Shown here one piece after another: positions 12,392 to 17,951 of a stretch of 17,951 nt of DNA. The position numbers and the translations under genes were made by a program. The stretch is from Deltaproteobacteria bacterium. Lineage in GTDB: Bacteria > Myxococcota > Polyangia > Haliangiales > Haliangiaceae. The notes under the pieces are model-generated. The model was not told the origin of the DNA. It was given only the letters and a program-made list of their open reading frames with translations, and searched no databases. The DNA is taken from positions 1-17,951 of the forward strand of contig JAGSPR010000087.1 in the NCBI GenBank assembly GCA_018262455.1, given 5' to 3'. Every line of letters begins with the position of its first letter. Within the stretch, counting starts at the first letter, position 1.

Positions 12392-14494
12392 TCACGACCC
12401 GACGCCCGAGAGGGTGAACGGGTAGCTCACCGGACCGCGCGCGGCCGTGAACCGGAGGTCGATCGCCTGGGTCACGCTGCCGGCAACGGACGCCGTGTAC
12501 GCGATGGCGACCGTGCAGGTCTGCCCGGGCCCGAGCGTCGCCGCGCACGTCCCGCCGGTTCCCGGGTACGCGCCGCCTGCGAAGCCGAAGTCGCCCGCCG
12601 GAAGCCCCGTGATCGACAGGCCGGTCACGGAGACCGACTCGTTGTTGGTCAGCGTGAAGACCTGGGTGGCACCGGACCCGACGGGATGGAGCCCCATGAA
12701 GTACTGACTCCCCGTCGAGTCTGCCGGGGTCATCACCACCCCCAGATGGACCTCGACCGGGACAGTCTCCAGCGGGGTCGTGTGAGCGCCGTCGGTCACG
12801 CTGAACGCGAGCGTGCACGAGCCCGCGTGGTCGCGCGTCGGAGCTCCCCGCAGCGCGAGCACGGTCGGGGACAGCCACGCGCACGAGTGGGATGGCTCGA
12901 GCGCGGCGATCTGCACCTCGTTCACGTCGGCGTCGGAGACCGTGAGGTTGCAGTCGTAGCGCAGGCCGACGATCGCCGTACCCGGACATGCGTGCGTCAG
13001 TGTCGGCGCGTGGTTCTGCTCGAGCCGCAACGCGGGGAAGGCGTTGCTCCGTGGCTGCCAGACCTGCGCGAAGTCCCACGACGACAGCGGCGGCCCGCCG
13101 AGACCCTGGAGCTGCGCCAGGTCGGCGACAGCCATGCCGCCTCCACCACACCCCCCGCCGCCGAGATTGACGCAGCTGCCGCCGCCCCAGTAGTAGCTGC
13201 CCGCTCCGACCAGCGGATTGGGATCGGTGTTCTGGCCGACCCACCGCGAGATCGTCGTGCTCGCGCTCGAGCCGGTGACGTTCGCGGCCGCGAACGAGTT
13301 GACCACGTCGTAGATCGCCGCGTTGCCCGACCAGTAGCCGATGTGGCCCATGAAGCCGCCGACCGTCGACGCACTCGAGTTGATCGTCACGTCGACATAG
13401 CTGCGCTCGACCCAGCCGTAGTATTCGACGTCGCCGAAGAAGCCCCCGAAGCCGGCCTGGTTGGAGCCGACCCCGGCGAGCGTGCCGGTGAAGTAGGAGT
13501 CGAAGAACTTCGTGCGGTAGTAGTGCAGCCCGGAGAATCCACCGACGCCGGTGTTGCCCACGACCTCGGCGGCGACCGCGGTCGAGTACACGTGGAACGG
13601 CGAATCGTAGTTCGCGCCGACGAACCCACCCACGCCATGGTTGCCTCGGATCGTGCCGTCGAACCGCGTCCGATAGATCTGCGAGCCGTCGCCGTTCATC
13701 CCCACGATGCCGCCAACCTCCTCGTTGCCGACGACCACGGCCTGAACAGAGACGTTCTGAAGCGTCACCGGATCCCAGACGTCGGCGCCGACCACCCCAC
13801 CCACGGAGGATGCCAGGGGCGCGGTCACGGCGATCGTGGAGTCGATGTTGACGAACGCACTCGCCCCCGCAGAGCCGACGACGCCGCCGATCGAGTCCAC
13901 CGTGCCTTCCACCGTGCCGCTCAGCGAGGCGCCAATGAACTGGCACTCGAGCGCTTCACCCACGAGGCCGCCGACGGAGCTCTCACCGCGGATGTCAGCT
14001 GCGGTGACGGCAGAGTTCCGGACGTGGGAGTTGTCGCAGGAGCCGATGACGGAGCCGATCGAGCTCGAACCGGCCACCGTCACGTGGTCGAGCGTCACGT
14101 TCTCGATCCGCGCAAACCGCGCGGCGTTGACCAGGCCCGCGGGCTGTCCCGCCGCCGCCGTCACGCTCAGGTTGGAGATCGTGTGGCCGTTGCCGTCGAG
14201 GTAGCCGGTGAACGGAGCCTCCATCCTGCCGATTCCCTCGAACGGGACGCCCGTGAAGTCGAGGTCGAACATCAGGACGAAGCGCGAGCCAAGGTCTCCG
14301 GACCGGCTCGCGATCTCGGACAGCTGCGCCGGCGAGCAGATCTGGAATGGATCGTCGGCGGTCCCGGTGCCGGCCGCGTAGGGTGCGTTGACGACGCGGT
14401 TGCTGGGGCAACTGGAGTCGTTGGCGTCGAATCCCAGGCGTCCGCAGCCAGCCAGCGCCGCGCACACAACGATCGCCGTCGGAGTTCTCCGCAC
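12392..14494 (-). CDS. GLUG-repeat surface lipoprotein with Ig-like and choice-of-anchor-type domains
   Basis: The 700-aa product starts at GTG 14494. The lipobox is ALAGC (Cys17 region, VCAALAGCGRLGF). Residues about 35-110 (AGTGTADDPFQICSPAQLSEIA, DLDFTGVPFEGIG, FTGYLDGNGHTISNLSV) form the conserved N-terminal cap of GLUG proteins. Eight GLUG-like motifs follow to about residue 400: VGGLVG, IGGVVG, VGGVVG, VGGIVG, VGGFVG, VGGFSG, FGGFFG, VGGFMG, forming a probable beta-helix. A glycine run (GGGGCGGGG) lies near 445. Residues about 495-585 are an Ig/cadherin-like domain (HAPTLTHACPG), and about 600-700 resemble choice-of-anchor D domains (FTLTNNESVSVTGLSITGLP, LGPGQTCTVAIAYT). Inferred role: adhesin-like surface protein. 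Monocistronic, with a divergent-type upstream region. Confidence 0.9.
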   Translation of the reverse strand: MRRTPTAIVVCAALAGCGRLGFDANDSSCPSNRVVNAPYAAGTGTADDPFQICSPAQLSEIASRSGDLGSRFVLMFDLDFTGVPFEGIGRMEAPFTGYLDGNGHTISNLSVTAAAGQPAGLVNAARFARIENVTLDHVTVAGSSSIGSVIGSCDNSHVRNSAVTAADIRGESSVGGLVGEALECQFIGASLSGTVEGTVDSIGGVVGSAGASAFVNIDSTIAVTAPLASSVGGVVGADVWDPVTLQNVSVQAVVVGNEEVGGIVGMNGDGSQIYRTRFDGTIRGNHGVGGFVGANYDSPFHVYSTAVAAEVVGNTGVGGFSGLHYYRTKFFDSYFTGTLAGVGSNQAGFGGFFGDVEYYGWVERSYVDVTINSSASTVGGFMGHIGYWSGNAAIYDVVNSFAAANVTGSSASTTISRWVGQNTDPNPLVGAGSYYWGGGSCVNLGGGGCGGGGMAVADLAQLQGLGGPPLSSWDFAQVWQPRSNAFPALRLEQNHAPTLTHACPGTAIVGLRYDCNLTVSDADVNEVQIAALEPSHSCAWLSPTVLALRGAPTRDHAGSCTLAFSVTDGAHTTPLETVPVEVHLGVVMTPADSTGSQYFMGLHPVGSGATQVFTLTNNESVSVTGLSITGLPAGDFGFAGGAYPGTGGTCAATLGPGQTCTVAIAYTASVAGSVTQAIDLRFTAARGPVSYPFTLSGVGS

Positions 14495-14502
14495 GAGCGA
14501 TC

Positions 14503-14508
14503 ATCGTA
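14503..14508 (-). promoter_or_regulatory. -10-like TACGAT, leaderless-type start for the GLUG gene
   Basis: TACGAT on the reverse strand ends 8 nt before GTG 14494; no Shine-Dalgarno sequence is seen. Confidence 0.4.
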
Positions 14509-14613
14509 CTGCAAACCGCGTTTCGGCCGGCGAATTCCTCACGCGGCCGCGGATCCACCGTTGCCAGGCTCGCAGCTCCCTCACCTCGTCAGGACGCTCG
14601 GGCGGTCGGGCCG

Positions 14614-14736
14614 CTACTGGAACGTGCAGTCGTTGCCGTTGTCGTTGTCGCACTGCGTGGAGAGCATCACCAGCACCAACACGATGAGTCCCGCTGCGAC
14701 CGCCCACGACGCGACCGCGCCCGATGGCCGGTTCAC
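14614..14736 (-). CDS. 40-aa single-pass membrane peptide
   Basis: A GTG at 14736 (GAAGAG a few nt upstream) opens 40 codons. The product starts MNRPSGAVASW, has one hydrophobic segment (AVAAGLIVLVLVML, residues about 12-25) and ends in an acidic, Cys-containing tail, STQCDNDNGNDCTFQ. The layout suggests a small inner-membrane protein with a periplasmic tail, or a lipoprotein-like export signal without a canonical lipobox. An in-frame extension to 14859 is possible but poorly protein-like. Reverse strand, 119 nt upstream of the GLUG gene and divergent from the GIY-YIG gene. Function unknown. Confidence 0.5.
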   Translation of the reverse strand: MNRPSGAVASWAVAAGLIVLVLVMLSTQCDNDNGNDCTFQ

Positions 14737-14847
14737 GCGCTCTTCACGCGGCGGTGCATGGCCGACGCGACGGTCACATCGACGCAGCGCTCGATTTTGC
14801 GGCCGGAGCTCGTGCGCGTCGCTCGTGCGCGGGCGACGATGATCGCG

Positions 14848-15453
14848 ATGGCAGATCAACCCACGCAGGACATGATCGCGAGCGCGTGCGCCGCCCTCGC
14901 GGGGCCGAGGTACACGTTACTCGACGCAGCCGACCACGTTCCGGACTGCGCGGGCCTGTACGCGATCTACGGAGGCCCCGAGGCGTGGCTGCAGCTCGGG
15001 CTTGGCCAGGCGCCGGCGAGTACCGCGCTGTACGTGGGGAAGGCCGACGACAGCCTCGTGACCCGTGACCTCCAGACGCACTTCCGGACCGGCCGCACGG
15101 GACAGTCGACGGTGCGACGCTCGTTTGCGGCGCTGCTGCGCGACCCGCTCTCGCTGCGTGGGATCCCGCGCAACCAGACCCGGCCCGAGCACCTCGCGGA
15201 CTATGCCTTGAGCGAGGAGCACGATGCCTTGCTCACCGAGTGGATGACCGCGAACCTCGAGATCGCGGTGTGGCCGATGCCACCGGACTGCGCGGCGCTC
15301 GATGACGTCGAGGTGGCGGTGCTCAAGCGCTGGAGCCCGCCGCTGAATCTGCGGGACAATCGGTCGACGTGGGGAGCGAAGGTGTCGGCCGCTCGCAAGC
15401 TGATGGCCAGCGATGCGCGAGCGTGGGCACGCGAGCGTGGGCACAGGCTCTGA
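14848..15453 (+). CDS. GIY-YIG nuclease family protein
   Basis: The 201-aa product (start ATG 14848; ATG 14839 is equally possible) shows GLYAIYGGPE (about 36-45) and TALYVGKADD (about 60-69), the paired GIY...YIG strands. A downstream basic stretch follows (RDLQTHFRTGRTGQSTVRRSF; Arg and His candidates for catalysis), then a helical part with LADYALSEEHDALLTEWM, VEVAVLKRW and SPPLNLRDN, whose Glu/Asn region matches the distal half of the fold. GIY-YIG domains cleave DNA in repair, restriction and homing. The motif is degenerate (AIY, YVG), as is normal for bacterial stand-alone members. It converges with the TM0106-like gene; a GC hairpin spans its stop codon. Specificity unknown. Confidence 0.85.
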   Translation: MADQPTQDMIASACAALAGPRYTLLDAADHVPDCAGLYAIYGGPEAWLQLGLGQAPASTALYVGKADDSLVTRDLQTHFRTGRTGQSTVRRSFAALLRDPLSLRGIPRNQTRPEHLADYALSEEHDALLTEWMTANLEIAVWPMPPDCAALDDVEVAVLKRWSPPLNLRDNRSTWGAKVSAARKLMASDARAWARERGHRL

Positions 15454-15466
15454 ACCACGCCCACGC
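15435..15466. terminator. GC-rich hairpin between convergent genes
   Basis: A perfect 8-bp inverted repeat, GCGTGGGC (15435-15442) and GCCCACGC (15459-15466), encloses a 16-nt loop containing the TGA of the GIY-YIG gene. GCGTGGGC also occurs at 15421-15428 as a direct repeat. Its position between converging genes suggests a bidirectional terminator, but neither side has a T-tract. Confidence 0.35.
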
Positions 15467-15490
15467 GAGTCCGCCTCGATCTGCGCAGGG

Positions 15491-17951
15491 TCAGGTGCTG
15501 CTCGACGGATAGGCGAGCTCCACGAACCGCACGAGCGCGCTGACCAGGTGGAGCTGTCGCGGCGTCGTGCACACCGCCCGCAGCAGGGCCGGGCTCGCGA
15601 CCACCACGCTCGCGCAGCGCGCCCGCGAGGTGGCGACGTTGAGCCGGTGACGGTCGTAGAGGAAGCCGAGCCCGCGCGGCGCATCCTCGGGGCGCGAGGT
15701 CGCCATCGAGTAGATCGCGATCGCCGCCTCGCGGCCCTGGAACTTGTCGACGGTGCCGACCCGGACGTCGGCGAGGCCGCGGGCGGCGAGCGCGTCGCGG
15801 ATCGCGGCGAGGTGGGCGTTGTACGGCGCGACCACGAGCACGTCGCGCGCGGTCAGCGGCTGTGACTCGCCGCGCGCGTTGGTCCAGATCGCGCTCGGCA
15901 CCACGCACCGCTTGATCAGCTCGGCGACGACGGCTGCTTCTTCGAGGCTGCGGTTGTGGTTGCCGTGGTGCTCGACCGGGTGCCAGTAGAGGCCGGGCAC
16001 CACGAACGGCTCGGTCGCCAGGCCCTGGAGTCCGACGTGCTCGCCGGGGTGGAGCTTGCGCGCGTAGAACTGCTCGGAGGTGAACGCGGCGATCGACGGG
16101 TGGAGGCGGTGGGTCTTCTCGAGGAACAGGCCGCGATGGGTCCCGATCGTCGGGCGCGTGCCGAGCATGTGCTGGAGCACCGAGACGGCGACGCCGTCGG
16201 GGTGGGTGCCCTGGATCGGTTGCTCGAGCTGCTGCGGATCGCCGACCAGGACGAGGCTGCGTGTCGCGGGCGTCACCGCGAGCGCATCGGCGAGGCAGAG
16301 CTGGCCGGCCTCGTCGATGAACAGGACGTCGACGGACTTCTGCATCCCGGGCCGGGCCCATTGCCAGCAGGTGGCGCCGAGCAGATCGAGCGTGGCGATC
16401 CGCTCCTCGGCCGCGGCGGGATCGGTGAGGTAGGTGATGCCGGGCGCCTGGGTCGCCTCGGGCTCGTCGCACTTGAGCGCGGCCCGCAGCGGAACGCCAC
16501 GCGCGCGCGCGAGCTCGACGGTCTTGACGACCAGGTTCTCGATCACGGCGTGGCTGGTCGCGGTGACGCCGACCCGGCGGCCCTGTGCGACGAGCTCGAG
16601 GATCATCTGGGCCGCGAGCGAGGTCTTGCCGGTCCCTGGCGGTCCCTGGATCGGCAGCACGGTGCCGTCGAGCGCGCGGGCGAGCCGCAGGGCGCAGGCC
16701 TCGATCGTCTCGCCGACGCGGCGCAGCGGGATGCCGAGGCCGCCGAGGCCACGCGGCAGGTTGCGCAGCAGGAGGTCGCGCGCGAGCGAGATCCGCTCCG
16801 GCGGGGCGAACCCGCCGTCGGCGACGGCCGTGCCGAGCGCGACGAGCGCGGCGTCCTTGGGCTTGGCGCCGAACAGCGTGTGACCGAACAGCGAGGTCGG
16901 GTGGTGGTCGACAGTCTTCTGGGTCTTCTTGATGTCGACGGTGCGCGCGACCGGATCGATCGCGACGATCGCACCGAGCTTGTGCTCGGCGTCGAGCTGC
17001 GCGTCGTCGCCGGCGCGCAGGTACACGTCTTGCGGCGGGAACTGGTAGCGGTCGATCGGGATCCGCTTGTGGGGGATCCGTTCGACGTGGACCAGGCCGG
17101 CGAGCGCGCGCGGCTCGTCGAGGCGGTCGTCGTCGGAGCTCTCGGCGAGCCGGAAGAACTCCCACCACGTCACGGCCTGCTCGCGGCGGTACCACTCCAT
17201 CAGGTGGCCGAGCAGCCACAGCGCCTGCTGCAGCTCGGTGCGCTCCGCGCGCGTCGCGCTGAGGCCGTCGAGCAGGCGGGCCGCGGTGACCTCCGCGGTC
17301 GAGCGGACCTCGGTGATCGACTCGCGCTCGCCGGAGAGGAGGGGAGGGCGCGGGACCGCGTGGCCGGCCGCGAGCTGATCGGCGCGCCGCGCCTCGAGCC
17401 AGGTCTGCAGCGCCAGGGCGCTCTCGCAGTCGCCGCGGTTGTAGGCCTCGACCCCGGCGCGCCACGCCGGCTCGATCGCGTCGACGAAGCCGCGCTGGAG
17501 CGCGAGCTTGACCGCGTGGTGGAGCGGGCCGGTGACCGCGAGCGCGACCGGGCGGGTGTAGCCGAGCAGCGGCTCGAGGTACTTGATGCTGTAGCTCTCG
17601 ACACCGATCCGCGCGGTCTGGCGCACGATCGCGTAGAGGTCGACCAGGCGCTTGCCGCGGAGCAGGCGATCGAGCTCGTCGGCGCAGCGCGCGTGGCGGC
17701 CGACGAGGCGCTTGAGCGCGGTCGGCTCGTACGGCGCGTAGTGATAGACGTGCATCCCCGGATCGGCGGCCCACCGCGCCATCACGAACGCGACGAAGGT
17801 CTCGAGCGCGGCGCGCTCGTCGTCGTCGTCGGTGGCCCACACGCACTCGTAACCGCGATCCGCGGTGTGCCAGCCGAACAGGTACTCGCGGCCGTGGTCG
17901 CCGATGAACGGATCGCCCTCGAAGTCGAGGAACACGTCGCCGGGGGAGGGC
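15491..17951 (-). CDS. TM0106-family-like RecB/RNase H plus SF1 (Dna2/Upf1-type) helicase, 5' end outside window
   Basis: About 819 residues are visible; the frame stays open at the right edge (PSPGDVFLDFEGDP), so the N-terminus, where TM0106 proteins carry a RecB-like nuclease, is missing. The visible start is an RNase H-like exonuclease domain: VFLDFEGDPF (Asp/Glu catalytic pair), GREYLFGW, VYHYAPYEPTALKRL, LVDLYAIVRQ, SIKYLEPLLGY, YNRGDC. The SF1 helicase follows: Walker A GPPGTGKTSLA (near visible residue 434), VLFIDEAGQLCLADAL (near 543), LVGDPQQLEQPIQGTHP, EKTHRLHPSIAAFTSEQFY, VGTVDKFQGREAAIAIYSM, DRHRLNVATSRAR. All helicase motifs are intact. Such proteins are predicted DNA-end processing or repair enzymes. 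No other gene on its strand is in view. Confidence 0.93.
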   Translation of the reverse strand, partial: PSPGDVFLDFEGDPFIGDHGREYLFGWHTADRGYECVWATDDDDERAALETFVAFVMARWAADPGMHVYHYAPYEPTALKRLVGRHARCADELDRLLRGKRLVDLYAIVRQTARIGVESYSIKYLEPLLGYTRPVALAVTGPLHHAVKLALQRGFVDAIEPAWRAGVEAYNRGDCESALALQTWLEARRADQLAAGHAVPRPPLLSGERESITEVRSTAEVTAARLLDGLSATRAERTELQQALWLLGHLMEWYRREQAVTWWEFFRLAESSDDDRLDEPRALAGLVHVERIPHKRIPIDRYQFPPQDVYLRAGDDAQLDAEHKLGAIVAIDPVARTVDIKKTQKTVDHHPTSLFGHTLFGAKPKDAALVALGTAVADGGFAPPERISLARDLLLRNLPRGLGGLGIPLRRVGETIEACALRLARALDGTVLPIQGPPGTGKTSLAAQMILELVAQGRRVGVTATSHAVIENLVVKTVELARARGVPLRAALKCDEPEATQAPGITYLTDPAAAEERIATLDLLGATCWQWARPGMQKSVDVLFIDEAGQLCLADALAVTPATRSLVLVGDPQQLEQPIQGTHPDGVAVSVLQHMLGTRPTIGTHRGLFLEKTHRLHPSIAAFTSEQFYARKLHPGEHVGLQGLATEPFVVPGLYWHPVEHHGNHNRSLEEAAVVAELIKRCVVPSAIWTNARGESQPLTARDVLVVAPYNAHLAAIRDALAARGLADVRVGTVDKFQGREAAIAIYSMATSRPEDAPRGLGFLYDRHRLNVATSRARCASVVVASPALLRAVCTTPRQLHLVSALVRFVELAYPSSST

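Noticed and set aside
12686..14842. Very long plus-strand open frame opposite the GLUG gene
   Set aside because: It is antisense to a gene with clear lipobox, GLUG and Ig-like motifs. The translation is Arg/Asp/Val-rich without domain resemblance, as expected for a shadow frame in high-GC DNA.
15201..17846. 881-codon reverse-strand frame overlapping the helicase gene
   Set aside because: Arg/Ala/Pro-rich shadow of the true helicase frame, which holds all SF1 motifs in order.
1..17951. CRISPR array, rRNA, insertion sequence or replication origin
   Set aside because: No regularly spaced short repeats, rRNA signature, transposase or terminal inverted repeats, or DnaA-box cluster was seen on either strand.

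Overview
The window is high-GC DNA (about two thirds G+C by eye). It carries many small Cys-rich lipoproteins, FHA, HEAT and Ig-like/GLUG repeat proteins, a TM0106-type nuclease-helicase and genes of every orientation at close spacing. This points to a Myxococcota (deltaproteobacterial) chromosome, perhaps of the Haliangium/Kofleria type. That placement is inference from protein style; no rRNA or marker gene is present.

Left part (1-10353): A tRNA-Phe(GAA) gene at 45-117 opens the window. An exact 39-bp copy of its 3' part lies at 10315-10353 in the same orientation. This is the usual footprint of an element integrated at a tRNA 3' end, so 82-10353 is a candidate genomic island, although no integrase is visible. 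Inside are a Cys-rich lipoprotein, a 51-aa CxxC protein, a two-FHA-domain protein, a large secreted Ig-repeat protein with a His-rich tail followed closely by a membrane-anchored HEAT protein, a reverse-strand HIT-HNH pair ending in a 3' remnant of a UvrD-like helicase, an 82-aa conserved-looking small protein, a second and divergent HNH-like protein, and a small lipoprotein with a carboxypeptidase-regulatory-like fold. A second exact direct repeat (40 bp, 1976-2015 and 6227-6266) copies the 3' end of the FHA gene and brackets the Ig/HEAT pair, so one insertion or duplication may be nested in another. G+C drops visibly across about 8680-10130.

Right part (10354-17951): A cupin-plus-helical protein (reverse strand) is preceded by a possible 22-codon ORF. 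A lipoprotein gene converges on a 700-aa GLUG/Ig-like/anchor lipoprotein. A 40-aa membrane peptide gene diverges from a GIY-YIG family gene, which in turn converges on a large TM0106/Dna2-like RNase H plus SF1 helicase gene that runs off the right edge.

Two translation-start styles are visible. Four genes (51-aa protein, FHA, Ig, HEAT) have clear Shine-Dalgarno sequences. Seven genes, and one putative short ORF, have no SD but a TAnnnT hexamer ending 6-8 nt before the start codon, as expected for leaderless mRNAs.

The most interesting items are the nested 3'-end direct repeats, the HIT-HNH-helicase remnant as a possibly decayed defence-type module, and the leaderless-start pattern.
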